NCBI RefSeq assembly: GCF_011602085.1
Contig: NZ_JAAONY010000001.1
Location: 1,550,001-1,614,000, forward strand
Source of the DNA: Pseudoteredinibacter isoporae
GTDB lineage: Bacteria > Pseudomonadota > Gammaproteobacteria > Pseudomonadales > Cellvibrionaceae
Length of the DNA: 64,000 nt
Direction of reading: 5' to 3'
The translations under genes were made by a program, and so were the position numbers. Positions 36,512-45,228 of the stretch are shown piece after piece. The notes beneath the pieces were generated by a model, which was given only the letters and a program-made list of their open reading frames with translations, did no database searches and had not been told where the DNA came from. How positions within the stretch are numbered: the first letter of the stretch is position 1; the number at the start of each line of letters is the position of its first letter.

Positions 36512-36535
36512 AAAAAAGCGGCCCGTAGGCCGCTT
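36512..36535 (-). terminator. Rho-independent terminator of the TonB receptor gene (36564-39233)
   Basis: On the minus strand AAGCGGCC-TACG-GGCCGCTT is followed by a T-run (A-run at 36512-36517 on the plus strand). It lies about 30 bp after the receptor stop. Confidence 0.9.
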
Positions 36536-36563
36536 GAATGACAGGAGATGTCACTTACAACGT

Positions 36564-39233
36564 TTAGAAACGGAATTTCGCTTTGGCGTAGAACACACGA
36601 CCCAGTGGGCTATGCTGCTTAGGGTCATAGCTGTAGTTCGCAGCGTCGTATACACGCGGCGGCTCTTCGTCCAGCAGATTCTTGATACCAAAGGTCAAAG
36701 TGGTTTCGGAATCATCCGTAAAGCCCAAAGGCAGGTTAATGCTGTAGTTCGCATCCAGAGTAATGTAGGAATCAATGCTCTGGCTTTCATCTGCAGGTAC
36801 CGCGCGAGTGGTTTCGTAGCTTGAGATGTAGTTCAGCACCAGGTTGGCTCGCTGATCTTCATCAATCCAGCTGAGAATCGCATTGGCTTTGGTTTCCGGC
36901 AATGAACGTGCGAAGTTGTCATGGTTGAAGAAACCTGCCGCTTCCACGGTACGGCCGTCCGCCAGGGTCAGGTCGTAGTTAAGGAAGTGGGATAAGTTAG
37001 CCTTCACTGACCAGGCATCGCCCAAGCTCCAGATGGCTTCGAAATCCAATCCATCCACTTCCACTTCAGAAGAGTTGAAGTAGCGAGTGTTGATGCCAAT
37101 CAGCTGGCCGCTTGGAGTACGAATGACATTAGGATCATTCGGGTTGGCGATCACAATACCCTGGGCACTCTGTTGAGTGATCAGGTCTTCATAATCCACA
37201 CGCCAGTAATCCAGTTTCAGCTCCAGATCTTCGGTAGGCTGGAAGATCAGACCCAAGTTGTAGTTAGTGGATTCTTCCGGCGTCAGATCTTGTGCACCTT
37301 GAGAGGCAACGCGGATAAAGGCAACGCCCCCTTTGGGTGTACCGTCTGGATTGAAATCCTGAATACCTTGCAGACTCACGGCGGTGGCATTCAGTTGGGA
37401 CAGGGAGGGCTCACGGAAGGAGGTCGATACCGATGCACGTGCAATCCACTGATCGCTGATCTGCCAGCGCATGGCCAGTTTTGGATCAACGCTACTGTCG
37501 TTATCGAGTTTCTCGTAGCGTACTGCGGCGGTGACTTCCAGGTCGTCGGTGACAGGCAGTTTGGTTTCAGCAAACACCGCGTAACTGCTGCGATCCGTTT
37601 TAACTTCGGAAACACCACCGAGGAAAATCAGATCAACCGGGATGGGGTTGCCATTGGCGTCGAAGCGAATTTCATAGAGATCGTCGGTTTCGACTTCATA
37701 ATTTTCCTGACGAGCTTGCACACCAAACGCGAAGCCCGCGCTGCCGCCTGACATTTCAAACAGCTCTCCGGCTACAACGGCATCCCAGACCATAAGATCG
37801 GTCGTGCGGCGTGTGTCGGTATCGTAAGAAATGTAGTCAATCAGCTCCTGGCTGTTGTTGGCGGGATTAAACGGATCAAAGAATTGATCACCATTTGGTC
37901 CACCTTGACCAACCAGTGCGGCATTCAGGCGAGACTGAATGGTGTCCGGTTGAATTTGACGGTATTTGTTTTCTGAATAGGTCAGGGCTGTGTCATAGGA
38001 CCAGCCGTTTTCAAATTCTCCGGTCAAATTAAGGGAGAAGCGGCGGTTGTCATTTTCACGCGGCGCATTAGGCGATGGGAAGTCGGCACCGAGTGGGCGA
38101 CCCAACCATACCACCGGCGCACCAAAGGGGTTGCCTGGGTGATTCGGCAGAATGACCGGGAAGGCCAAGTAAGGGTAACTGGGCGACTGGGGGTTGTCTT
38201 CCACATTATTGTTTGCCCAACCCGCTTCAGCGAACAGGGTCATGCCATTATCGAATTCGTGGGTCAGATTTGTGTAAAGCTGACGACGGTGTTCCGTGTT
38301 GACCAAGTTAAAGCGCGGGCCGTAATGGAAGCCGCAGCGTGCTCCGCTTGGTTGTGGAATAAGTACACCGCCCGTGGTGTTGGTACAACCGGCAAGGGGA
38401 ACATTTTCAAACTGTCCGTAGCTGCCAGCGTAAGGTCCGTCTGCAACCGTTACTGGTGCAACGGGCAAGAAGGTTGAGTACAGGGTACTGATGGCGTTGT
38501 CTGCGAGTTCCGGGCGCTGGGCGACACTCAGTGGTGTGCGGTCCAGAAAGTGGCCGGATATGGTCACGTGGGTTTTGTCGTTACCGCCGCCCCAGATAAA
38601 GCCGATGTCTCGGTCTTCCTGGTCATCGTCATGGGTGGTCTGGTAGCCCACATTGACTTCCATGCCTTCAAAGTCTTTGCGCAGGATAAAGTTCACAACA
38701 CCCGCGATGGCATCGGAGCCATAGGTAGAAGCGGCACCTTCCTTTAAAACTTCGACACGTTCCAGCGCTTCTGCGGGAATGGTACTGGTGTCTACAAACA
38801 CGCTGCCGTCGTTGGTCAGTGAACCGGAAATGGTTTGTCGACGGCCGTTAATCAGAACCAGAGTTGAACTCAAGCCTAAGCCGCGAAGGTTAACGTTGGA
38901 TGTACCCTGAGTGGAGCCTTGGGTAAATGAATCGGATTGGTTTTCAGAACCTGAACTGATCGCCAGTTTGGCAATCACATCGGCAACGGTGGTTGCACCA
39001 ATTGCGTCCAGGTCTTCGCGACCCATGACTTGCACGGGGACTACAGCATCACCGGGACTGCTCTTGATATAAGAGCCAGTTACCATGACTTCTTCTAATT
39101 CTGGTTCTCCTGCTGAGTTTTGATCTTGGCCCCAGCCGGTTTGTGAAAGGCTTAATGTGACCATAGAGACTGCTAATGGAAGCAGCTTTTTACGGGCGTG
39201 AGTGTGTATCGACACGTTGGATTTCCTCCGCAA
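36564..39233 (-). CDS. TonB-dependent outer-membrane receptor
   Basis: An 889 aa receptor with an extended signal peptide ending near SQTGWGQ. The TonB box/plug entry is EEVMVTGSYIKSS, and the plug domain (~50-175) holds VNLRGLGLSSTLVLINGRR, ALERVEVLKEGAASTYGSDAIAGVVNFILRKDF. A 22-strand barrel ends in GRVFYAKAKFRF, with terminal phenylalanine. The NLRGLG-LVLINGRR style is that of the large receptor class often used for carbohydrates, peptides or other organic nutrients rather than only siderophores. No substrate enzyme is adjacent, so the ligand cannot be named. A terminator lies behind it; the upstream gap holds its promoter. Confidence 0.93.
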   Translation of the reverse strand: MRRKSNVSIHTHARKKLLPLAVSMVTLSLSQTGWGQDQNSAGEPELEEVMVTGSYIKSSPGDAVVPVQVMGREDLDAIGATTVADVIAKLAISSGSENQSDSFTQGSTQGTSNVNLRGLGLSSTLVLINGRRQTISGSLTNDGSVFVDTSTIPAEALERVEVLKEGAASTYGSDAIAGVVNFILRKDFEGMEVNVGYQTTHDDDQEDRDIGFIWGGGNDKTHVTISGHFLDRTPLSVAQRPELADNAISTLYSTFLPVAPVTVADGPYAGSYGQFENVPLAGCTNTTGGVLIPQPSGARCGFHYGPRFNLVNTEHRRQLYTNLTHEFDNGMTLFAEAGWANNNVEDNPQSPSYPYLAFPVILPNHPGNPFGAPVVWLGRPLGADFPSPNAPRENDNRRFSLNLTGEFENGWSYDTALTYSENKYRQIQPDTIQSRLNAALVGQGGPNGDQFFDPFNPANNSQELIDYISYDTDTRRTTDLMVWDAVVAGELFEMSGGSAGFAFGVQARQENYEVETDDLYEIRFDANGNPIPVDLIFLGGVSEVKTDRSSYAVFAETKLPVTDDLEVTAAVRYEKLDNDSSVDPKLAMRWQISDQWIARASVSTSFREPSLSQLNATAVSLQGIQDFNPDGTPKGGVAFIRVASQGAQDLTPEESTNYNLGLIFQPTEDLELKLDYWRVDYEDLITQQSAQGIVIANPNDPNVIRTPSGQLIGINTRYFNSSEVEVDGLDFEAIWSLGDAWSVKANLSHFLNYDLTLADGRTVEAAGFFNHDNFARSLPETKANAILSWIDEDQRANLVLNYISSYETTRAVPADESQSIDSYITLDANYSINLPLGFTDDSETTLTFGIKNLLDEEPPRVYDAANYSYDPKQHSPLGRVFYAKAKFRF

Positions 39234-39527
39234 TTATTATACTTATGTAGCGAAGTCATCTGTCAGATGACTATTACAGACGGTGCGCTGCAATGAGGTC
39301 AGTGTAATAAAAGCGTGGGGCAGTGAATACGGGTTTCTCCTGACTATCACCCCGGCTTATTGGTGGATATATACCCAATTGATAAAAACGGGGGGAAGTG
39401 ACAATAAACAGGCAAAAAAGACATACAAATCCACTCTGGAATAACTTTATTTTCTATCTTTAATTTCGTTTATAAATAAAAAATCTAATTGCCCTTTCTT
39501 TAGCTTGTTGATTTAAGCGACAGATGC

Positions 39528-39812
39528 CTAAACTTTCTTTTGAAGGTCAGAACGCACTTGTTCATAGATATTGCTGAGCTGGTCCATATCCAATTGCTTC
39601 ACATCCATGGCCATCAGCAAATGCAGAAACAATGGCGTACCGAGTTTTCCGGTGGTCATCTTGACGCGCAGATTTCCTTCAGATTGCTCAACACCGGCAT
39701 CGGCCAGTCTCTTGCTCAACTCGCGATAATCCAGACCACGCATATTCTTCTCCATGGCGAAATAACGTCGAATGGTTTCATTCATTTCCGGGCTATTAAA
39801 TATTTTGCTCAT
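39528..39812 (-). CDS. DUF6471 small protein, probable DNA-binding regulator
   Basis: A 94 aa product from ATG 39812, preceded by GGAG; an ATG at 39845 would add eleven residues and has no such site. The core IRRYFAMEKNMRGLDYRELSKRLADAGVEQSEGNLRVKMTTGKLGTPLFLHLLMAMDV matches the DUF6471 pattern, which looks like a Cro/CI-type helix-turn-helix, in short blocks such as YRELSKRLADAGV. It is divergent from qmcA, and the 139-bp gap holds a perfect 11-bp inverted repeat. A local repressor controlling itself and the divergent gene is a reasonable inference. Confidence 0.78.
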   Translation of the reverse strand: MSKIFNSPEMNETIRRYFAMEKNMRGLDYRELSKRLADAGVEQSEGNLRVKMTTGKLGTPLFLHLLMAMDVKQLDMDQLSNIYEQVRSDLQKKV

Positions 39813-39843
39813 TTTTCGTACACTCCAAAATGATTTAAGTGTC

Positions 39844-39871
39844 ATTATTGTTAATTATACTTAACAATAAT
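39844..39871. promoter_or_regulatory. Perfect 28-bp inverted repeat between DUF6471 and qmcA genes
   Basis: ATTATTGTTAA (39844-39854), 6-bp spacer, TTAACAATAAT (39861-39871), with no mismatch. It lies about 30 bp from the DUF6471 start and 80 bp from qmcA in a divergent promoter region. This is the form expected of a dimeric repressor operator. Confidence 0.6.
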
Positions 39872-39951
39872 TGCTTTTAAATTATTTTTCTCATAGTATT
39901 CATCTCGCGTTAATAATATGTAACAAATTACATTAATAAAGGGCTAATGTT

Positions 39952-40866
39952 ATGTTTGATGCGAGTATTTTTGTATGGGCTTTATTGGCGTTTGGCCTGG
40001 TTCTCATCTTTAAAGGTGTGCGTCAGGTGCCTCAGGGTGAAGAGTGGACTGTCGAGCGATTTGGTAAATACACCCGAACTTTAAAGCCGGGCTTGCGATT
40101 GATCGTGCCATTGGTGGACGGCATCGGTCATAAACAGATCGTGATGGAGCAGGTATTGGATGTGCAACCACAGGAAGTGATCTCGGCAGACAATGCCATG
40201 GTGACGACCGATGCGGTTTGCTTTTATCAGGTTCTGGATCCGGTGAAGGCTTCCTATGAGGTGAATAACCTGGAGCGTGCCATGCAAAACCTGGTAATGA
40301 CGAACATTCGTGCCGTACTGGGTTCTATGGAGCTGGATGCCATGTTGTCGAATCGGGATTCCATCAACACTGCTCTGTTGACCAAAGTCGATGAAGCAAC
40401 CAATCCCTGGGGGATCAAAGTCACACGTATTGAAATCAAGGATATTACGCCGCCACGTGACCTGATTGAGTCGATGGCAAACCAGATGAAGGCCGAGCGT
40501 GAAAAACGTGCGCAGATTTTATTGGCCGAGGGTGAGCGTGAAGCGGCGATTAACGTCGCAGAAGGTGAAAAGCGTTCCCAGATCTTGAAAGCCGAAGGTG
40601 AGCGTCAGTCAGCGTTCCTGGAAGCGGAGGCTCGTGAGCGTGAGGCTGAAGCCGAGGCGAAAGCGACTCAGATGGTGAGTGTCGCGATTGCCGAAGGTGA
40701 TGCCAAAGCCATTAACTACTTTGTGGCGCAAAAATATGTCGATGCCCTGGGCAATATCGCCGGAGCCGACAATGCCAAGGTCATCATGATGCCTTTGGAA
40801 GCCTCAAGTGTCATTGGTTCGGTGGCAGGCGTCAAGGACCTTCTGGACGCAGGCAAGTCAGTCTAA
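39952..40866 (+). CDS. qmcA: SPFH/band 7 membrane protein QmcA (paraslipin)
   Basis: A 304 aa inner-membrane protein: one N-terminal transmembrane helix (~3-20), then an SPFH domain (~25-200). The SPFH domain contains [45 protein letters not shown] and [14 protein letters not shown] long coiled coil rich in Ala, Glu and Arg follows ([17 protein letters not shown]). These proteins form large membrane rings linked to membrane organisation and FtsH-type proteolysis. The next gene encodes an NfeD partner, the usual pairing with paraslipins. A GC-rich hairpin at 40881-40900 separates the two. Confidence 0.93.
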   Translation: MFDASIFVWALLAFGLVLIFKGVRQVPQGEEWTVERFGKYTRTLKPGLRLIVPLVDGIGHKQIVMEQVLDVQPQEVISADNAMVTTDAVCFYQVLDPVKASYEVNNLERAMQNLVMTNIRAVLGSMELDAMLSNRDSINTALLTKVDEATNPWGIKVTRIEIKDITPPRDLIESMANQMKAEREKRAQILLAEGEREAAINVAEGEKRSQILKAEGERQSAFLEAEAREREAEAEAKATQMVSVAIAEGDAKAINYFVAQKYVDALGNIAGADNAKVIMMPLEASSVIGSVAGVKDLLDAGKSV

Positions 40867-40880
40867 CCCCTTCAAGCAAG

Positions 40881-40900
40881 CAGGCCCCGTTCGGGGCCTG
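40881..40900 (+). terminator. Hairpin between qmcA and nfeD, possible attenuator
   Basis: CAGGCCCCG (40881-40889) and CGGGGCCTG (40892-40900) form a very stable stem followed by AACGTTTATAAG, not a T-run. It may reduce, rather than stop, transcription into nfeD, or protect the qmcA message end. Confidence 0.5.
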
Positions 40901-40933
40901 AACGTTTATAAGCATTACAATCGAGGTATAACA

Positions 40934-41395
40934 ATGGAAGCGATACAATTTATAGCCGATATGAATTTTTACCACTGGCTCACTCTGGCGGCCGTTCTTT
41001 TGATAGCCGAGATTGCTTTACCCGGCGGTTTTTTTCTCGGGGCCGCAGTCGGTGCCTTGTTTACCGGTTTTATTCATTTACTCATGCCTGACATGGGCTG
41101 GCAGCTTGCCCTTGCTATTTATTCGATCAGTTCGGTTGTCTTCAGTTTTCTGGCGGTTAACAAAATGCGGGGTATTCTGGACTTTCAATCGGACCATGAG
41201 GATCTCAACAACCGGATGGCCAATCTGGTTGGAGCCCAAGGTGTGGTGATGATGATTCCGGGGCAGCCCAGCAAAGTGAAAGTCGGTGATACCTTATGGG
41301 GACTTGAACCCGACGAGCGTTTTTACGACCAGGCGCCTGTCACTGTCGTGGCAGTGGACGGCACTAACGCGATATGCCAGTTGGCTGACGATTAA
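40934..41395 (+). CDS. NfeD family membrane protein (YbbJ-like)
   Basis: A 153 aa protein from ATG 40934, preceded by GAGGT; the frame is open further upstream but overlaps the end of qmcA and the hairpin. Three transmembrane segments (~12-30, 32-52, 55-75) precede a C-terminal OB-fold domain (~85-150; LVGAQGVVMMIPGQPSKVKVGDTLWG and VTVVAVDGTNAICQL). NfeD proteins pair with SPFH proteins, and the OB domain may link the ring to other partners. It is probably co-transcribed with qmcA. Confidence 0.92.
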   Translation: MEAIQFIADMNFYHWLTLAAVLLIAEIALPGGFFLGAAVGALFTGFIHLLMPDMGWQLALAIYSISSVVFSFLAVNKMRGILDFQSDHEDLNNRMANLVGAQGVVMMIPGQPSKVKVGDTLWGLEPDERFYDQAPVTVVAVDGTNAICQLADD

Positions 41396-41588
41396 TCCAG
41401 CTGAGCGCATTCGGGGTGGAGCGGCTGTGGTACTGCAATCATGGAGCAAACCGAAAAACGAATAAGATACACTCTCGAATGCGCTTGATAATCAATTGTA
41501 AGCTTATGATTTATAAGGAAAAACTGGAGTTTTTTTGAATTTGGCGCTATGCTCCGCAGAATGGAAAATTTCATCTAAAGGTGCTCCT

Positions 41589-42056
41589 ATGCAAGGTGAT
41601 AGCGCAGTCATTGATTGGCTTAACAAATTACTCGAATACGAACTGACGGCCGTCGATCAGTATTTTATTCACTCCCGCATGTATGAAGACTGGGGGCTCA
41701 CCAAACTTTATGAGCGCATTGGTCACGAACGCGATGATGAGTTGGGCCATGCTGATTTGTTAATTCGCCGCATCCTGTTCCTTGGGGGTGTACCGAATAT
41801 GGCGAAACGCTCACCGATGAATATCGGTAAGGACGTGCCTGCTATGCTGCAAAGCGATCTGGATTTGGAAATCCACGTCGGGAATGAGCTGAAAGAAGCA
41901 ATGGCTTATTGTGAGTCGGTAAAAGATTATGTGACTCGCGACATCATGCTGAAAATGCTGGATGATACCGAGGTGGATCATGAGTACTGGCTGCGACAGC
42001 AGTTGGGTTTGATCGACCGAATGGGTTTACAGAATTATCTTCAATTTGTTGCTTAA
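41589..42056 (+). CDS. bfr: Bacterioferritin (iron storage), haem-ligand methionine absent
   Basis: A 155 aa four-helix subunit from ATG 41589 with AAAGGTG upstream. It aligns along its length with E. coli Bfr: LNKLLEYELTAVDQYF, MYEDWGL, RILFLGGVPN, NIGKDVPAMLQSDL and GLQNYLQ. Di-iron ligands appear intact (Glu18, Glu51, His54, Glu94 and the ExxH pair near 127-131). The haem-binding Met52 of the usual EMKHAD block is leucine here (ELGHAD). The 24-mer stores iron as ferric mineral; without Met52 this subunit may not bind haem at the dimer interface unless it pairs with another subunit type. A TGATAAT element at 41486-41492 hints at iron control but is weak. Confidence 0.92.
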   Translation: MQGDSAVIDWLNKLLEYELTAVDQYFIHSRMYEDWGLTKLYERIGHERDDELGHADLLIRRILFLGGVPNMAKRSPMNIGKDVPAMLQSDLDLEIHVGNELKEAMAYCESVKDYVTRDIMLKMLDDTEVDHEYWLRQQLGLIDRMGLQNYLQFVA

Positions 42057-42062
42057 TATTTT

Positions 42063-42093
42063 GGGCCTGTTTATCAGGCCCATTTCTTTTTTA
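42063..42093 (+). terminator. Rho-independent terminator of bfr
   Basis: GGGCCTG (42063-42069), loop TTTAT, CAGGCCC (42075-42081), then a T-rich run to about 42093. It lies just behind the bfr stop, between bfr and the convergent TetR gene. Confidence 0.88.
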
Positions 42094-42152
42094 TCCGCGT
42101 TTTATCGCTACCTTTCAATCGGATTTTCAAAATCCTGTTCTTGTTCACTTCC

Positions 42153-42764
42153 CTAATCGACAACGCCTTCCAAAAAACTATCCACAAAATCTGAAACCAG
42201 CAATTTGGATTCGCTTTTACTGGATGCAAGGACGACACGAGTCAAACCGTCGACGAGTTCCATCATCAGAAACAAATGTCGACGCAGCTTTTTCTTCTCC
42301 AGGTGAGGCTGGGTTTTTAGGATATAGTCTGCCCAGATTTCAGCGTTCTTCTTTGATTCCGAGATTTCCAACTGTGAAATCTCCGGGTCGGTATGTAGGG
42401 CGCAAAAAAGCCGAATCCGAAACGGTTCCTCTCTGTGCAGTTCACAGTATTCCTGCAAAGCTTCTTTAAGCTTACCTCTGGCGGACGTTGGGTTTTCAGA
42501 CAATGTGTCAATTAAGCGCTGACGATTCTGCTTGAACATGTCGCTGGCCATGGCGTAAATCAGGGCCTGTTTGTTGTCAAAGTAGCGGTACAGTGCGGCC
42601 TTGGTCATGCCTGCGGCATCAGCGATTGCTGTCATGCTGACAGCTTCAGTACCGCGTGAGCCGAACAATGATGCGGCTGCGCTATGAATGGCCTGCAGGG
42701 TCGCTTTGCTGCGATCTTGTTCAGGTGTTCGACGAATTCTTAAGGATTCCGAGGATCTCGACAT
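42153..42764 (-). CDS. TetR family transcriptional regulator
   Basis: About 203 aa from the ATG at 42764; the frame also has an ATG at 42806. The N-terminal domain ATLQAIHSAAASLFGSRGTEAVSMTAIADAAGMTKAALYRYFDNKQALIYAM is a standard TetR helix-turn-helix (recognition helix TKAALYRYF). The C-terminal helical ligand domain is unique to each regulator, so the effector is unknown. It is divergent from a D-aminoacylase-like gene, with a 30-bp imperfect palindrome in between, so that gene is its most likely target. Confidence 0.92.
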   Translation of the reverse strand: MSRSSESLRIRRTPEQDRSKATLQAIHSAAASLFGSRGTEAVSMTAIADAAGMTKAALYRYFDNKQALIYAMASDMFKQNRQRLIDTLSENPTSARGKLKEALQEYCELHREEPFRIRLFCALHTDPEISQLEISESKKNAEIWADYILKTQPHLEKKKLRRHLFLMMELVDGLTRVVLASSKSESKLLVSDFVDSFLEGVVD

Positions 42765-42873
42765 AGTGATTGTTTGGCTGCAGTGTTCTTTATCGATCTT
42801 TTCCAATGAATGTTATCTCAGGCTTCAATCTAATTAAAGCTGCGCAGGGCAGTAAGTGAGTTTTGGGCAGGCG

Positions 42874-42970
42874 TTGACAGGGATTGGAGGATTGGGTAAT
42901 TTTAAACGTGACTATTGGTAGCGTTTTGGTGGTTGTGGTAAATCAGGCAATGGAAATCCATTGTCTGATT
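42874..42970 (+). promoter_or_regulatory. Promoter and candidate TetR operator in front of the amidohydrolase gene
   Basis: TTGACA (42874-42879), 17-bp spacer, TAATTT (42897-42902) forms a good promoter toward the amidohydrolase. Just downstream AATCAGGCAATGG (42941-42953), spacer AAAT, CCATTGTCTGATT (42958-42970) is a 13-bp inverted repeat with one mismatch. A repressor bound there would block elongation or initiation. Confidence 0.6.
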
Positions 42971-43027
42971 CTGCTTAGTCTGCTTGGCGTATAAATGGAT
43001 AATAATTAAATCTATCGAGTATTTGTG

Positions 43028-44605
43028 ATGAGTGTTTCTTCTGAGACAAGTTTTTGCTTGCAGGGTGGATTCGTTGTAGATGGATCGGGCCGGCCACCTT
43101 TTCAGGCGAATGTATTGATTGATCAAGGCAAAATTATCGATATTTCTCAGGAGTTTATCGCAGGGGCAGGGCAGCATATTGATTGTACTGGTAAATACAT
43201 CGCCCCGGGATTTATCGATGCCCATTCCCATATGGACTATTATGCCGCGACTGAGAATCCCGAATTTTTTGATTCCTTCACTCGCCAGGGGATTACCTCG
43301 TTTATAGGAGGAAACTGCGGCTTCAGCCCCTGCGCCGCCAAAAAGGATGGTCCTCACAAGCCCCTTTTGGACAATACCTTGTTTGAAGTCCCCAGCGACA
43401 AAAGTGTGGTGATGGATGACCTTCATTGCTTTGATCAAACCCTGGCCCAAAGCGATATTGAACATGGTTTTTATTCCATGGTTGGGCATGGCAGTTATCG
43501 AACATCCATTTCCGGGTATGAAGCTCGAGACTTGAATGAGTCTGAAGAAGAATTATTGTTTCAAAAACTGGAAGAAGCTCTTGGTAAAGGTGCTATCGGT
43601 ATTTCCTTAGGTTTGCAGTACAAGCCCGGTGTTTTTGTATCGCGAGATGAAATTATTAAAGTCGCCAAGCTGTGTAAGAAACACGGAAAAGTCATGGCCG
43701 TTCACGCGAGAGCTTTTTCGAAATTGTCCGGCACTTATCCCCTTAAACCCTTTGGTCGAGCACACAATCTGCTTGCCATTGAAGATATGATCAGCGTTGC
43801 GGAAGAAACCGGTGTCAGGCTTCAGTTTTCCCACTTGATTTTTGTAGGCAAGCAAACTTGGCAAACCGCCGCAGAAGCCTTGGATCTGATTCAAAACGCT
43901 CGGGAACGAGGCGTTGATATCTGTTTTGATATTTTTCCTTACGATTGCGGCGCCACACTTCTCAATACTATGTTCCCGGATTGGTTTATGGCAAGCATGC
44001 CGGCAGCGGCAACATCAATGCTTGCTCGCCTCAGGTTGAGAGCGGAGCTGGAAGTTGGTTTTCGCCTGGTGGGTTTTTCCTACGGTGATATTGTTGTCAG
44101 CTATGCAGCTTGCGAAGAATATGACGGGATGGAAGGCAAGAGCATCTCTGATATTGCTAAACTGAAACAACAAAGTAAGTTTAATACCTTGCTGGACATT
44201 TTGGGGAAAAGCAATAGTCAAGCGAGGGTGCTCAACAACGCTTACTATGGACCGGGCCACATTGAAACCCTGATGAAAAACCCGGCGGTGCTTTTTTCGA
44301 CTGATGCCTGGCCGGAGTTGCACGGCCTTCAAAACCCGGCGGCCTTTGGTTCTTTTCCCAGATTCCTGCAACTCTCCAGGGAGCAAAAAAATATTTCTTT
44401 GGAGAACTGTATTCGGAAGATGACGGGTGCCACTGCTGATCGTTTTGGTATTAGCGGTGTGGGTTATTTAAAAGAAGGCTATCAGGCTGATGTGGTTGTG
44501 TTCGATCAAAGTGCAGTTTCTGATAATACATCGGCTGAAGATCATTCTGCTGCACCTGTAGGGATTGAACAGGTGTACATAAAAGGCAAGCGAATGTCTC
44601 TTTAA
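43028..44605 (+). CDS. D-aminoacylase-like amidohydrolase
   Basis: About 525 aa; GTG 43025 and ATG 43028 are both possible starts. It has the N-terminal beta-sandwich segment (GGFVVDGSGRPPFQANVLI), the metal-binding GFIDAHSHMDYY (HxH), SFIGGNCGFSPCA, HARAFS, QFSHL, and LFSTDAWPE with the late aspartate, closing with ADVVVFD. These features place it with N-acyl-D-amino-acid deacylases and related zinc hydrolases. The likely reaction is removal of an acyl group from an N-acyl amino acid or a related amide; the true substrate is not visible. It is divergent from the TetR gene. Confidence 0.85.
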   Translation: MSVSSETSFCLQGGFVVDGSGRPPFQANVLIDQGKIIDISQEFIAGAGQHIDCTGKYIAPGFIDAHSHMDYYAATENPEFFDSFTRQGITSFIGGNCGFSPCAAKKDGPHKPLLDNTLFEVPSDKSVVMDDLHCFDQTLAQSDIEHGFYSMVGHGSYRTSISGYEARDLNESEEELLFQKLEEALGKGAIGISLGLQYKPGVFVSRDEIIKVAKLCKKHGKVMAVHARAFSKLSGTYPLKPFGRAHNLLAIEDMISVAEETGVRLQFSHLIFVGKQTWQTAAEALDLIQNARERGVDICFDIFPYDCGATLLNTMFPDWFMASMPAAATSMLARLRLRAELEVGFRLVGFSYGDIVVSYAACEEYDGMEGKSISDIAKLKQQSKFNTLLDILGKSNSQARVLNNAYYGPGHIETLMKNPAVLFSTDAWPELHGLQNPAAFGSFPRFLQLSREQKNISLENCIRKMTGATADRFGISGVGYLKEGYQADVVVFDQSAVSDNTSAEDHSAAPVGIEQVYIKGKRMSL

Positions 44606-44611
44606 AAAGGC

Positions 44612-45088
44612 TTAAAGCCGAACCAGAGCCGTGCTCAATAGTGCATAGGAAATCGCGGTGGCACTTGCAGACAGGAAAACCCCTATCTGGTTCTTACTGC
44701 GAATATACAAATAAGTTAGACCCAAGCTGGCAATGCCTGCTCCAAATGCATTGAGCATCGAACTGTACAAAGTGTGTTCCAAAGTAAACAGTACGGATAC
44801 AAAGCCGATAATAATAAATGGGTTCTTTGTGGATTTTTGTAAAACCCACACAATCAGCACCTGAAAGATCAGAGTTTCAAGAACCGGAAACAATATATTC
44901 AGTTCAATTTTCACATTCGTATCAGGATGGCTCAACCAGCCATTGAAGACTTGCCAGTAATCGTGATTTGAATAAATCAGGGTATTTGCGGCAAATACAT
45001 AGGCAAGCTCGTATACCGTAATCAAGAGATAACAGAATGGAAAACCGACCATGCAGTGGCCAAGAAAAAGTGGAATGTCTCTGTACAT
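44612..45088 (-). CDS. Small polytopic membrane protein, CPBP-like
   Basis: A 158 aa protein with about four or five hydrophobic helices. Two segments recall CPBP/ABI intramembrane proteases: FPVLETLIFQ in place of the EExxxR motif, and FTLEHTLYSS for the later histidine motif. The second glutamate and the arginine are replaced (T and Q), so proteolysis is doubtful. It converges on the amidohydrolase gene with a six-base gap. Function unknown. Confidence 0.6.
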   Translation of the reverse strand: MYRDIPLFLGHCMVGFPFCYLLITVYELAYVFAANTLIYSNHDYWQVFNGWLSHPDTNVKIELNILFPVLETLIFQVLIVWVLQKSTKNPFIIIGFVSVLFTLEHTLYSSMLNAFGAGIASLGLTYLYIRSKNQIGVFLSASATAISYALLSTALVRL

Positions 45089-45228
45089 ATTGCCCCTCCG
45101 CTTGAGAGAGGTAACTGTAGTTGGCTGGCCACAGCCGCCTCAATGGGCAAAAAGTCAGTTGTTTGAAGAATGGCCTTAGGTCGTTGGGATTATCTTCTGG
45201 TTTTTAGCACTCTTCGAAAATTGAAGTC

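Noticed and set aside
41486-41500. Fur box before bfr
   Set aside because: Only the left half (TGATAAT) fits; the right half matches about four of seven bases.
42902-43489. Minus-strand frame of 195 codons overlapping the amidohydrolase gene
   Set aside because: It is antisense to a strongly conserved enzyme, has no recognisable motif, and runs across the TetR/amidohydrolase promoter region.
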